Shown here: positions 1 through 8,327 of the stretch, piece by piece
How the letters are laid out: each line of letters opens with the position of its first letter
Numbering within the stretch: the first letter of the stretch is position 1
Assembly (NCBI RefSeq): GCF_000684975.1
Contig: NZ_BAXZ01000026.1
Location: 35,091-99,090, forward strand
Direction: 5' to 3'
Source: Paraburkholderia acidipaludis NBRC 101816
GTDB lineage: Bacteria > Pseudomonadota > Gammaproteobacteria > Burkholderiales > Burkholderiaceae
DNA: 64,000 bases
Notes under the pieces: model-generated
Database searches by the model: none
Seen by the model: the letters and a program-made list of their open reading frames with translations, nothing else
What the model was told of the DNA's origin: nothing
Program-made: the position numbers and the translations under genes

Positions 1-192
1 GAGGACATCGACCGCCTGGAGTCGGACGCGGACCGCCTGCTGCGCTCCGCAATCTCGAAGCTCTTCCGCGAGGAAGACAACGTCAAGACGCTGATCAAGC
101 TGAAGGCCATCTACGAGTTGCTCGAGGCGATCACCGACAAATGCGAGGATGTGGCGAACATCATCGAAGGCATCGTGCTGGAAAACGCCTGA
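1..192 (+). CDS. DUF47 / PhoU-like phosphate transport accessory protein (3' end only)
   Basis: The window opens inside this gene; the last 63 codons are visible, ending in TGA at 190-192. The visible part is an amphipathic, charged helix pattern (EDIDRLESDADRLLRSAI, then DKCEDVANIIEGIVL), which is how DUF47 (PhoU_div) proteins end. These cytoplasmic PhoU-like proteins are usually encoded directly before a PiT phosphate transporter and are thought to control it. Here the transporter starts 10 bases downstream, which supports co-transcription. The family call rests on a partial sequence plus context, so it is good but not certain. Confidence 0.8.
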   Translation, partial: EDIDRLESDADRLLRSAISKLFREEDNVKTLIKLKAIYELLEAITDKCEDVANIIEGIVLENA

Positions 193-202
193 GCTCGCCG
201 CG

Positions 203-1213
203 ATGCAATCGATACAACTCGCCATCTGGGTGGTCGCGTCGCTCGTCGCCATCTCGCTGATCTTCGACTTCATGAACGGCTTTCACGACGCGGCGAACTC
301 GATCGCCACGGTCGTGTCGACGGGCGTCCTCAAGCCGCAGCAGGCGGTGGCGTTCGCGGCCATGTTCAACGTCATCGCCTATTTCGTGTTCCACCTGAAG
401 GTGGCGCAAACGGTAGGCAAGGGCACCATCGATCCCGATATCGTCGACCACTATGTCGTGTTCGGCGCGCTCGTGGGCGCGATCGGCTGGAACGTGCTGA
501 CCTGGTATTACGGCATTCCGTCGAGTTCGTCGCACGCGCTGATTGGCGGACTCGTGGGCGCGGCGCTCGCCAAGTCGGGCTGGCATTCGCTGAACTTCGA
601 CGGCCTCATGAAGACCGTCGCGTTCATCTTCATCTCGCCGCTGCTCGGTTTCATCCTCGGCTCGTTCTTCATGCTGCTCGTGTCGTGGCTGTATTTCCGC
701 ACGCCGCCGAGCAAGGTGGACCGGCGCTTCCGCCGGCTGCAGCTGATTTCCGCGAGCTTCTATAGCCTTGGCCACGGCGGCAACGACGCACAAAAGACCA
801 TCGGCATCATCTGGATGCTGCTGATCGCCACGGGCTACGCTTCGGCCACGGCCGCTGCGCCGCCGATCTGGGTGGTGGGCGGCTGCTATCTGTCGATGGG
901 GATCGGCACGCTGTTCGGCGGCTGGCGGATCGTGCGGACGATGGGGCAGAAGATCACCAAGCTCAAGCCGGTGGGCGGTTTCTGCGCCGAGACAGGCGGG
1001 GCGATCACGCTCTTCACTGCCTCCTGGCTCGGCATCCCCGTTTCGACCACACATACCATCACCGGCGCCATCGTCGGCGTGGGGGCGACGCAAAAGCTCT
1101 CCGCCGTGCGCTGGGGCGTGGCTGGAAACATCGTTTGGGCATGGGTGCTCACGATTCCGGCTTCCGCCGCGCTCGCCGCTGCGGGCTGGTGGCTGGGGCA
1201 CCGTCTGATGTGA
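203..1213 (+). CDS. pit: PiT family inorganic phosphate transporter
   Basis: This is an integral membrane protein of 336 residues that takes up phosphate (as metal-phosphate or with protons or sodium) across the inner membrane. Both PiT signature repeats are present: DFMNGFHDAANSIATVV near the N-terminus and SLGHGGNDAQKTIG in the middle, plus the PVSTTHTITGAIVG segment near the C-terminus. The ATG at 203 is chosen because it begins just before the first membrane helix and follows the DUF47 gene by 10 bases; an in-frame ATG at 149 would overlap the upstream gene. A hairpin terminator follows. Whether the substrate is only phosphate cannot be told from sequence. Confidence 0.93.
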   Translation: MQSIQLAIWVVASLVAISLIFDFMNGFHDAANSIATVVSTGVLKPQQAVAFAAMFNVIAYFVFHLKVAQTVGKGTIDPDIVDHYVVFGALVGAIGWNVLTWYYGIPSSSSHALIGGLVGAALAKSGWHSLNFDGLMKTVAFIFISPLLGFILGSFFMLLVSWLYFRTPPSKVDRRFRRLQLISASFYSLGHGGNDAQKTIGIIWMLLIATGYASATAAAPPIWVVGGCYLSMGIGTLFGGWRIVRTMGQKITKLKPVGGFCAETGGAITLFTASWLGIPVSTTHTITGAIVGVGATQKLSAVRWGVAGNIVWAWVLTIPASAALAAAGWWLGHRLM

Positions 1214-1220
1214 TGCAGTG

Positions 1221-1256
1221 CCCGGCGCCGCCGCAGGCCGCGCCGGGCCGTTTTTT
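1221..1256 (+). terminator. Rho-independent terminator after the PiT gene
   Basis: Perfect 8-bp arms CCCGGCGC (1221-1228) and GCGCCGGG (1240-1247) are followed by CCG and six T residues. It lies 8 bases after the PiT stop codon. The T run is on the plus strand only, so it serves the phosphate genes and not the convergent SDR gene. Confidence 0.8.
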
Positions 1257-1267
1257 GCGGATAGGGC

Positions 1268-2074
1268 TCAGATGATCGGCGCCGAGCCGCCGTCCATGGG
1301 GATCAACGCGCCCGTGACGTAACTGGCGCGGCGGCTTGCCAGAAAGAGCGCGACATCGGCGACTTCTTCCGGCTTCGCATAGCGCCCGAGCGGCACCTTG
1401 GCCTCGCTGCGCTCAAGCACCGTTTTCTTGTCGGTGCCTTCCCTCCCAGCTTCCAGTTCCAGCGCTTCCTGTATCCGCTCCGTGAGCGTCGAGCCTGGAT
1501 TGATCGCGTTGATGCGGATGCCGTAGCGCGCGTGATAGTGCGCGAGCCCCACGGTCGCGAGCATCAGCGCGGCATTGGCGGCGCCTCCCGCGATATGGAT
1601 GTCGCTCGCGTACTTGCCGCCCATGCCGATGATGTTCACGATCGTGCCGGGCTCCGCAACGTCGCCGGCTTTCACGCGTTCCACCATGCGCCGCAGCACC
1701 TCCTGCTGCGGGTAGATGTACGGGAAGTACTTGGCTTCCATGGTCGCCCTGAAGGCTTCGGCGTCGAGCGTTTCGGGATCGTAGCGGCGCGCGGCGCCCG
1801 CGCTGTTGACGAGGACGTCGATGGGGCCGACGCTCGTCGAGACGTCTTCGACCACGTCGGCGGCGCTGTGCGGTTCGTGCAGGTCGGCGCGCGTGAGGTG
1901 CACGTGCAGTCCCTCGCTGGCCAGTTGTTCGCGCGCGCGAGCCAGATTGGCGGGGTCGCGCGAAACGATGGCCACCCGCGCACCTTCTCTCGCAAACGCC
2001 CGGGCGCAGGCGAGGCCGATACCTTTGCTGCCGCCGGTGATCAGAACCACCTTGTTGTTGAGTCCAAGATCCAT
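1268..2074 (-). CDS. SDR-fold oxidoreductase lacking the YxxxK catalytic pair
   Basis: A 268-residue protein with the Rossmann fold of short-chain dehydrogenases. The NAD(P)-binding motif TGGSKGIG is at residues 13-20, the NSAG motif at 90-93, and the INAINPGS segment and C-terminal dinucleotide-binding end are normal. The catalytic region is not: where a classical SDR has Ser, Tyr-x3-Lys, this protein has NIIGMGGKY followed by GGAAN (163-167), so Tyr is Gly and Lys is Asn. It may be a non-catalytic or mechanistically different SDR. Substrate unknown. It is transcribed alone toward the phosphate genes; the next gene on the same strand starts 128 bases upstream. Confidence 0.85.
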   Translation of the reverse strand: MDLGLNNKVVLITGGSKGIGLACARAFAREGARVAIVSRDPANLARAREQLASEGLHVHLTRADLHEPHSAADVVEDVSTSVGPIDVLVNSAGAARRYDPETLDAEAFRATMEAKYFPYIYPQQEVLRRMVERVKAGDVAEPGTIVNIIGMGGKYASDIHIAGGAANAALMLATVGLAHYHARYGIRINAINPGSTLTERIQEALELEAGREGTDKKTVLERSEAKVPLGRYAKPEEVADVALFLASRRASYVTGALIPMDGGSAPII

Positions 2075-2201
2075 CGCTGCCTCGCTTGCCTTGCTACGGA
2101 AGGGGTATCAAAGACGATAGCAGACGCAGCGGGCAGCGCAAACCGCGTTGGCCGTCCGGCCAGGGGGCTCTGCGCCATGCGGTGTTGCGAGGTGCGGGGC
2201 G

Positions 2202-3371
2202 TCAGTAGCCGCCGTTGGCGAAGCGGGCGATAGGGTCGTCGCTCGATTGCGTGGGGGCGCGCTGTGCGGTGCCTGCTGTCGAAGCGCGCATGATCTGCAC
2301 CGGTTCGGCGGCGGGCTGGACGGCCGCCGAGCCGGCCCGCGCAGCCTGGCGTTCGGCCGTGGCGGCGGCCGGCGGCGGTGGTTCGAAGGCATCCGCCGCA
2401 GCGTCGATCGGGTCGGGTTGCGCGGCAGTTGCGGTTGGGGCGGGCGGGGCTGTTGAAGTCGCTGGCGCGCTGCCGCCATTGGCGGCCACGCCGGCAACCG
2501 GCGCAGCCACGCCTGGCGCAACTGCGCCGGCTTGACGCGCCTGCATTTGAGCCGCGCCGAGCGTTGCGGGCGGCGGCTCGAACGCATCGGCCTGCGCGGC
2601 TGTGGGCGTGGCCGGCGCCGGGGTCGTAGCCGGGGTATAGGCAGGTGCGACGGCAACTGGCGCTACGGCAGCCGTCAGCCGGTTCTGATCGGCGGGAGCG
2701 GTTCGCGCAGCAGGAGGCGCCGTGACAGCCGTCGCTACCACCGGCGCGGGTGCCGGCATGACCGCGGTCGCGGCGCCGGGACCCTGCGCCGGCGCGGACG
2801 CTTCCCAGGTCGGCGTCTCAAACGGCGCCGGCGTCTGTTTTGGCGGCGCCATCCGGCGAATGCCGTCGAAGTGCTTCGCCCAGTAGGGATTGGTCAGATA
2901 GTCGAGCCGCACGGTCCCGCCGGTCGAAGGCGCGTTCACGAAGCGCAGCTTGCCCACATAGATGCCCACGTGTGAATGCGGTCGTCCGGTCGTGTTGAAG
3001 AACACGAGGTCGCCGGCCGCGATTTCGTCGGGGTCGATGCTCTGCCCGCGCTCGCTCATTTCCGCGGTGGTGCGCGGCAGGTCCACGGAGGCGGCCCGCG
3101 CCAGCACGTACTTGACGAGACCGCTGCAATCGAAGCCGCTGTCGGGCGTATTGCCGCCCCAGCGGTAGGGTATGCCCACGAGCCCCATGGCCTCGATGGA
3201 GATTTCCTCGCGGCCGATGCTGTGGTCGACGAAATCCGGGAAGCCCGGCGGCCGGGTGCGCCAGGCATCGGCGGTCGTGGACGAACCGCTGCTGCGCGAA
3301 ACCCGCTCCGGCGCGCTGGAGCAGGCAGCCAGAAAAATCACGATCAGTAACGGAAGCCAGAGTCGGCGCAT
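2202..3371 (-). CDS. NlpC/P60 family peptidoglycan hydrolase, lipoprotein with long Ala/Pro tail
   Basis: A 389-residue secreted hydrolase predicted to cut peptide stems of peptidoglycan. The start at 3371 (MRRLWLPLLIV) gives a lipoprotein signal with lipobox LAAC, lipidated Cys17; an upstream in-frame ATG at 3395 would only add eight polar residues. The NlpC/P60 domain spans about residues 52-172, with catalytic Cys82 in FDCSGLV, His134 in HSHVGIYVG and Asn146 as likely third residue. Residues 177-389 are a low-complexity Ala/Pro/Thr tail with two copies of an ADAFEPPP block. The tail is much longer than in usual NlpC lipoproteins and may span the periplasm or wall. No partner gene is adjacent. 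Confidence 0.9.
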   Translation of the reverse strand: MRRLWLPLLIVIFLAACSSAPERVSRSSGSSTTADAWRTRPPGFPDFVDHSIGREEISIEAMGLVGIPYRWGGNTPDSGFDCSGLVKYVLARAASVDLPRTTAEMSERGQSIDPDEIAAGDLVFFNTTGRPHSHVGIYVGKLRFVNAPSTGGTVRLDYLTNPYWAKHFDGIRRMAPPKQTPAPFETPTWEASAPAQGPGAATAVMPAPAPVVATAVTAPPAARTAPADQNRLTAAVAPVAVAPAYTPATTPAPATPTAAQADAFEPPPATLGAAQMQARQAGAVAPGVAAPVAGVAANGGSAPATSTAPPAPTATAAQPDPIDAAADAFEPPPPAAATAERQAARAGSAAVQPAAEPVQIMRASTAGTAQRAPTQSSDDPIARFANGGY

Positions 3372-3518
3372 GAAACAACGCTCGGGCGACGACATCCACC
3401 CGGGGGATAGCCGGTAATGCGCCGATAGTAGCCCGGCTGGCGGGGCTGTCGCAAGAATTCTTGATAATTTACTTAAACTTCGTACAAAAGATGTTGCTTC
3501 CCGGGCACGCCACGTTAT

Positions 3519-3556
3519 AAAAAAAGGACCGTATCCGGCGATCCGGAACGGTCCTT
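3519..3556 (-). terminator. Rho-independent terminator of the PhoH-like gene
   Basis: On the minus strand the arms AAGGACCGT (3556-3548) and ACGGTCCTT (3532-3524) form a stem that is followed by a run of T residues (A run 3519-3525 on the plus strand). It lies 31 bases after the stop of the PIN-PhoH gene. Confidence 0.85.
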
Positions 3557-3586
3557 CGGGGGTTGCTCAGAGGGTGTGGAACGCGC

Positions 3587-5410
3587 TTACAGGATGTCCG
3601 ACGCGTAGTCCGCGAGGCGCGAGCGCTCGCCGCGCGCGAGCGTGACGTGGCCGCTGTGCGCCCAGCCCTTGAAGCGGTCGACGACGTAGGTGAGGCCCGA
3701 GCTGCCTTCGGTCAGATACGGCGTGTCGATCTGCGCAATATTGCCGAGGCAGACGATCTTCGTGCCCGGGCCCGCGCGCGTGACGAGCGTCTTCATCTGC
3801 TTCGGCGTCAGGTTCTGCGCCTCGTCGATGATCAGATACTTGTCGACGAACGTGCGGCCGCGCATGAAGTTCATGCTCTTGACCTTCAGGCGCGAGCGGA
3901 TCAGTTCCTGCGTGGCGGCGCGGCCCCATTCGCCGGCGGCGTCGTCGGTTTTCTGGAGCACTTCGAGGTTATCGTCGAAGGCGCCCATCCAGGGCTGCAT
4001 TTTTTCCTCTTCCGTGCCCGGCAGGAAGCCGATGTCCTCGCCGACGGGCACCGTCGCGCGCGTCACGATGATCTCGTTGTAGCGCTTGTCGTCGAGCACC
4101 TGCGCAAGGCCGGCCGCGAGCGCCACGAGCGTCTTGCCCGTGCCCGCCTGGCCGAGCAGCGTCACGAAGTCGATGTCGGGATTCATCAGCAGGTTCAGCG
4201 CGAAGTTCTGCTCGCGGTTGCGCGCCGTGATGCCCCATACGTTGTTCTTGTGGTGGCCGTAGTCGCGTAGCGTCTGCAGGAGCGCCGTTTTGCCGTTGAG
4301 CTCGCGCACGATCGCGTGGAACGCGGGTTCGCCGTTCTGCGGCTCCAGATAGACGAACTCGTTCACGAGCATTGACGCGCACTCGGGACCCGTCACGCGG
4401 TAGTAGGTCGTGCCGGACTTGGTGTCCTGCCACGATTCCATGCCCTTGGCGTGCTTCGCCCAGAAGTCCTGCGACAGCGCGCGGATGCCCGAGTAGAGCA
4501 GGTCCTTGTCTTCGAGAACCTGGTCGTTGAAGTAATCTTCGGCGGGCAGGCCGAGCGCATGCGCCTTGATGCGCATATTGATGTCTTTCGACACCAGCAC
4601 GACAAGGCGGTCCGGCCGGTCGCGCTGCAGCGCGCGCACGACGCCGAGGATCTGGTTGTCGGCCTTGCCTTCGGGCAGGCCGTCCACCGGATCGATGTGC
4701 GTGAGCGTGGTCTGGAAATACAGGCGTCCGAGCGCCTCGCGGCTGCCGAGGCGCGCCAGCGAAATGCCTTCGGAGATCGGGCCCGCGTTGGCAACGAGCT
4801 GGTCGAGCGTGCGGCTCACCTGGCGCGCGTTGCGCGCCACTTCCGACATGCCCTTTTTGTGATTGTCGAGTTCCTCCAACGTCATCATCGGCAGATAGAC
4901 GTCGTGTTCCTCGAAGCGGAAGAGACAGGTCGGGTCGTGCATCAGCACGTTCGTGTCGAGCACGAAGAGCTTGCGCACTTCGGTGCCTTCTTCCGGATGC
5001 AGGCGTTTTTTCGCGGTGCCGCGCGTGCCCGGTGCGGGCGTCGCGCCGGCGGTCTTGCCCGCGCCCGGTTTGCCGCTGCGGGCAATCGGCGCTTCGGTTT
5101 CGACATCCGCTTCCATGGGCTGCAGGAGCGCCGCGGTCTGCTTGCGCTTGCGGGCGGGTGCGGGCGCCACGGGTTCGAGCGCAGCCAGCTCCGCGCCGCC
5201 GACGGGCAGCGGCACCGTGCGCAACGTCGTGGCGGCGTTGGCGGCCGGCGTCATCGGCTCGGCGACACTCGCGGCGCCGTATTCGGCAACGTCGAGCGCG
5301 TCATTGTCGCTCGCCGTTTTGCGCGTGCTGCGCGTGGTCCGCGCGCGCGCCTTGTATTCCTCGGGCGGCAGCAGATTGCCGAGCTTGCTGGGGGGGGTAG
5401 GCAAAGGCAT
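3587..5410 (-). CDS. PIN domain-PhoH family ATPase
   Basis: A 607-residue cytoplasmic protein with two domains. After a basic, low-complexity N-terminus of about 170 residues comes a PIN-type RNase fold beginning LFVLDTNVLMHDP. The C-terminal half is a PhoH-like ATPase with Walker A GQAGTGKTLVA, Walker B-like LIIDEAQNLTP and the LGNIAQID segment. PIN-PhoH proteins (YlaK/PhoH2 type) are linked to RNA unwinding and cleavage; the true substrate here is unknown. The start at 5410 (MPLPTPPSK) is the first Met that precedes the conserved part; the open frame runs to 5659 but that stretch reads as non-coding. A terminator follows the stop. Confidence 0.9.
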   Translation of the reverse strand: MPLPTPPSKLGNLLPPEEYKARARTTRSTRKTASDNDALDVAEYGAASVAEPMTPAANAATTLRTVPLPVGGAELAALEPVAPAPARKRKQTAALLQPMEADVETEAPIARSGKPGAGKTAGATPAPGTRGTAKKRLHPEEGTEVRKLFVLDTNVLMHDPTCLFRFEEHDVYLPMMTLEELDNHKKGMSEVARNARQVSRTLDQLVANAGPISEGISLARLGSREALGRLYFQTTLTHIDPVDGLPEGKADNQILGVVRALQRDRPDRLVVLVSKDINMRIKAHALGLPAEDYFNDQVLEDKDLLYSGIRALSQDFWAKHAKGMESWQDTKSGTTYYRVTGPECASMLVNEFVYLEPQNGEPAFHAIVRELNGKTALLQTLRDYGHHKNNVWGITARNREQNFALNLLMNPDIDFVTLLGQAGTGKTLVALAAGLAQVLDDKRYNEIIVTRATVPVGEDIGFLPGTEEEKMQPWMGAFDDNLEVLQKTDDAAGEWGRAATQELIRSRLKVKSMNFMRGRTFVDKYLIIDEAQNLTPKQMKTLVTRAGPGTKIVCLGNIAQIDTPYLTEGSSGLTYVVDRFKGWAHSGHVTLARGERSRLADYASDIL

Positions 5411-5783
5411 GGTGTCCCTCGAAAAAATCGGGTCGAGTGGGCGCGGTGTTAACCGTGCGGTGCGCTTTCGGGCGACGCGCTCGGATGCCGGGTGGGCGCC
5501 CGCCGCTGTCGCGCTGGGTGCGCGCTCAGGTCTGGAAATGCCGGTTCGCCTGGTTTTCGATCGGCTCCTTGACGTAGACGCGCGCCGGGTCGCTAGGCCG
5601 GTGCGGCGTAGAGGGAGTGAGAACAAACAAAAAAGCCGCCGCCCCGACTGACGAGGCAAGCGGCTTGACTGCTTCGCGGCGCGGTAGGGCTTGAGCGGTC
5701 ATCCTGTGACCGTTGGCGAAACCGCGGCAATGCGAATAAAAATGGGGTGGACAGGCACTCATTGCAGCCCAATATAACGCGCC
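5411..5783. other. Intergenic region between the PhoH-like gene and the peroxiredoxin gene
   Basis: About 370 bases without a convincing gene. It holds the peroxiredoxin terminator (about 5622-5666) and presumably the promoter of the PIN-PhoH gene, but no clear -35/-10 pair was recognised. A 78-codon minus-strand frame at 5526-5762 has no recognisable family features and overlaps the terminator, so it is not called. Confidence 0.6.
5622..5666 (-). terminator. Rho-independent terminator downstream of the peroxiredoxin gene
   Basis: On the minus strand AAGCCGC (5666-5660) pairs with GCGGCTT (5639-5633), followed by TTTTTTGTTTG. It sits about 117 bases after the peroxiredoxin stop and would end transcripts coming from that gene and possibly from the arn operon behind it. 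Confidence 0.75.
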
Positions 5784-6245
5784 TCAAAGCGCTTGTACAG
5801 CCTCCAGGACCTCGTCGACATGGCCCGGAACCTTGATGCCGCGCCACTCTCGGCGCAACACGCCAGCGGCGTCGATGAGGAAGGTGGAGCGTTCGATGCC
5901 ACGTACTTCTTTGCCATACATTTTCTTCATTTTGATGACGCTGAAGAGCGTGCACAGCGCTTCATCGCCATCCGATACCAAGGTAAACGGCAATTCGAGC
6001 CTGGCCTTGAAGTTATCGTGCGAGCGCACGCTGTCGCGCGACACGCCGACGATCTGCGCGCCCGCCTTCTTGAACTTCGGATTGAGGTCGCGGAATTGCA
6101 AGCCCTCGGTCGTGCAGCCCGGGGTGTTGTCCTTCGGATAGAAGTACAGCACGATCTTGCTGCCTTTGAGGCTGGAAAGCGTGAAGTCGCCGCCGGTAGC
6201 GGGTGCGGTGAAGTCGGGAACGGGTTGGTCGACTGCGATGGGCAC
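5784..6245 (-). CDS. bcp: Peroxiredoxin, Bcp/PrxQ type
   Basis: A 153-residue thiol peroxidase of the AhpC/TSA fold that reduces peroxides in the cytoplasm. The peroxidatic Cys44 lies in KDNTPGCTTEGLQF, and the family segments YFYPKD and GVSRDS are present. The resolving cysteine usually five residues later (as in E. coli Bcp Cys50) is absent; the only other cysteine is Cys98 in EALCTLF. It may therefore work as a 1-Cys enzyme or use Cys98. It lies 113 bases downstream of arnD on the same strand and may be partly co-transcribed with the arn genes, but that gap could also hold its own promoter. Confidence 0.92.
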   Translation of the reverse strand: MPIAVDQPVPDFTAPATGGDFTLSSLKGSKIVLYFYPKDNTPGCTTEGLQFRDLNPKFKKAGAQIVGVSRDSVRSHDNFKARLELPFTLVSDGDEALCTLFSVIKMKKMYGKEVRGIERSTFLIDAAGVLRREWRGIKVPGHVDEVLEAVQAL

Positions 6246-6358
6246 GAGGTCCTCCGGTTGTTATTGTCGGGCGTAGCGCGAGGGCGGCGCGGCGCATTGC
6301 CGGGACGACGCCGTCCGGGACGCGAGAGAGACTCGAAAAACGCGTGCGGACGGCGAAT

Positions 6359-7255
6359 TCAGTCGGGCTGGACGATCAACTGGCCGGAGCGGCCGGTGAT
6401 CTCGCCCCAGGTAACAGGGTACGATGGCAGCGAATCGCGGTCCAGCGTTGCATGGTAGTCACCCATCGTGGCAAACGTGTGGCCCTGCGCGCGCCAGCCC
6501 GCGAGCAGCTGCTCGAACACCGGTGCGAGTTTCTGGCCTTCCAGCTCCGCATGCAGCGTGAACACCTGGTCGTGCGGGTTGTTTTCCGTGAGCTTGAGCA
6601 TCCAGGCGGCAACGCTGCCGGTGTCGACGCCATCCACGCCGAGCACTTCGTCGAGCGTGGGCAGCGTGGTCGGCATCTGCACGTGGTTCAGCGTGCGGCC
6701 TTCCACGACCGGCAGATAGGGCGAGTGCCCGCGCCCGTCCGAGGCGTAGCGCATGCCCCACGCGTCGATCTGCTCGAACGCCGCTTCGTTCATCTGCCAG
6801 CCGGCCGCGCCATGCGTGACGGGCGGCGCGCCGAAGATCTGCGCGAAGCGCTCGTGGCTCTTCTGCATCTCGCGCACGGTCCAGTCGCGCTCGCGAACGC
6901 GCACGTTGTCCTGCCAGTAGACGTGATCCCACGTGTGGATGCCGCATTCGAAGCCGGCCTCGTGGATCGCGCGCATCTCGGCCGCGGCGCGCACGCCGAT
7001 GTCGGGACCGGGCAGTAGCACGCCGTACATCAGCTGCTTCACGCCGTAGTGCTCGACCACGGACGTGCGCGACACCTTCTTCAGAAAGCCCGGGCGGAAC
7101 ACGCGGCGCAGCGCCCAGCCCGTGTGGTCCGGGCCGAGGCTGAAGAGGAAGGTTGCGCGCGCCTTGTAGCAGTCGAAGATGCGGGCGAGATTCGGCACGC
7201 CTTCGCGCGTGCCGCGCAGCGTGTCGACGTCGATCTTGAGGACGATGCGGGCCAA
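6359..7255 (-). CDS. arnD: ArnD, 4-deoxy-4-formamido-L-arabinose-phosphoundecaprenol deformylase
   Basis: A 298-residue polysaccharide deacetylase-fold enzyme. In the Ara4N pathway it removes the formyl group from undecaprenyl-phosphate-linked 4-formamido-arabinose at the membrane, which drives the path toward free Ara4N. The N-terminal motif KIDVDTLRGTREGVP is diagnostic of ArnD, with the metal or catalytic Asp in DVDT; the second zinc motif lies in GIHTWDHVYW. Length matches the family. It is the last arn gene, starting 25 bases after the arnA dehydrogenase gene. Identification is firm from motifs and operon. Confidence 0.95.
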   Translation of the reverse strand: MARIVLKIDVDTLRGTREGVPNLARIFDCYKARATFLFSLGPDHTGWALRRVFRPGFLKKVSRTSVVEHYGVKQLMYGVLLPGPDIGVRAAAEMRAIHEAGFECGIHTWDHVYWQDNVRVRERDWTVREMQKSHERFAQIFGAPPVTHGAAGWQMNEAAFEQIDAWGMRYASDGRGHSPYLPVVEGRTLNHVQMPTTLPTLDEVLGVDGVDTGSVAAWMLKLTENNPHDQVFTLHAELEGQKLAPVFEQLLAGWRAQGHTFATMGDYHATLDRDSLPSYPVTWGEITGRSGQLIVQPD

Positions 7256-7280
7256 GTGCCAGGGTCCTTCGCGCGAGGCG

Positions 7281-8327
7281 TTATTGCTGCTCGACGAGGG
7301 CGCGCGCCTCGGCCACGTGGCCGCGGTACGCTTCGAAGATCTTGCGCAGCGCGTCGTCGAAGCTCGACTTCGGCGCCCAGGCGAGTTCCTGCATCGTGTT
7401 GTCGATCTTCGGCACGCGGTTCTGCACGTCCTGGTAGCCCGCGCCGTAGTACGCGCCGGACGACGTTTCGACGAGCTGCACCTTCTTCGCCGTTTCCGCG
7501 TACTCGGGGAACTCGGCGGCGAGCGCGAGCATCTTGTGCGCGAGTTCGCGCACCGAGAAGTTATTGGTCGGGTTGCCGATGTTGTAGATCTTGCCCGAGG
7601 CCACGCCGCCCTTGTTCTCGATGATCTTCATGAGCGCTTCGATGCCGTCGTCGATGTCGGTGAACGCGCGCTTTTGCGCGCCGCCGTCGACGAGGCTGAT
7701 GTTCTCGCCGCGCACGATATGGCCGAGGAACTGCGTCACGACGCGCGACGAACCTTCCTTCGGCGTGTAGATCGAGTCGAGGCCCGGGCCGATCCAGTTG
7801 AACGGACGGAACAGCGTGAAGTTCAGGCCTTCCATGCCGTAGCCCCAGATCACGCGGTCCATGAGCTGCTTCGAGCACGCGTAGATCCAGCGCGGCTTGT
7901 TGATCGGACCGTAGGTCAGCGCGGAGGCGTCCGGGTCGAACTGTTCGTCCGAGCACATGCCGTAGACTTCCGAGGTCGACGGAAACACGAGATGCTTGCG
8001 GTACTTCACGGCCGAACGCACGATGGGCAGGTTCGCCTCGAAGTCGAGCTCGAACACGCGCAGCGGCTGCTGCACATAAGTAGCGGGCGTGGCGATCGCG
8101 ACGAGCGGCAGGATCACGTCGCACTTCTTGACGTGGTACTCGACCCACTCCTTGTTGATCGTGATGTCGCCTTCGAAGAAGTGCATCCGCTCATGCTTGA
8201 CGAGGTCGCCGAGGCGGTCCGTCTGCATGTCCATGCCGAACACTTCCCAGTTCGTGGTTTCGAGAATGCGCTTGGAGAGGTGGTGGCCGATGAAGCCGTT
8301 CACACCCAGGATCAGGACTTTTTTCAT
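7281..8327 (-). CDS. arnA: ArnA dehydrogenase half, UDP-glucuronic acid oxidative decarboxylase
   Basis: A 348-residue extended SDR that makes UDP-4-keto-pentose from UDP-glucuronic acid, the first committed step to Ara4N. It matches the C-terminal domain of E. coli ArnA: NAD motif GVNGFIGHHL near the N-terminus, STSEVYGMCSD, and the catalytic YACSK (Tyr-x3-Lys). In enterobacteria it is fused to the formyltransferase; here it is a separate polypeptide. Its ATG overlaps the formyltransferase stop in an ATGA arrangement (8324-8327), which suggests translational coupling and possibly assembly of the two halves. Confidence 0.94.
   Translation of the reverse strand: MKKVLILGVNGFIGHHLSKRILETTNWEVFGMDMQTDRLGDLVKHERMHFFEGDITINKEWVEYHVKKCDVILPLVAIATPATYVQQPLRVFELDFEANLPIVRSAVKYRKHLVFPSTSEVYGMCSDEQFDPDASALTYGPINKPRWIYACSKQLMDRVIWGYGMEGLNFTLFRPFNWIGPGLDSIYTPKEGSSRVVTQFLGHIVRGENISLVDGGAQKRAFTDIDDGIEALMKIIENKGGVASGKIYNIGNPTNNFSVRELAHKMLALAAEFPEYAETAKKVQLVETSSGAYYGAGYQDVQNRVPKIDNTMQELAWAPKSSFDDALRKIFEAYRGHVAEARALVEQQ

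Noticed and set aside
5526..5762. 78-codon minus-strand frame between the PhoH-like and peroxiredoxin genes
   Set aside because: It has no recognisable domain, overlaps the terminator of the peroxiredoxin gene, and its composition looks like a chance frame in GC-rich DNA.
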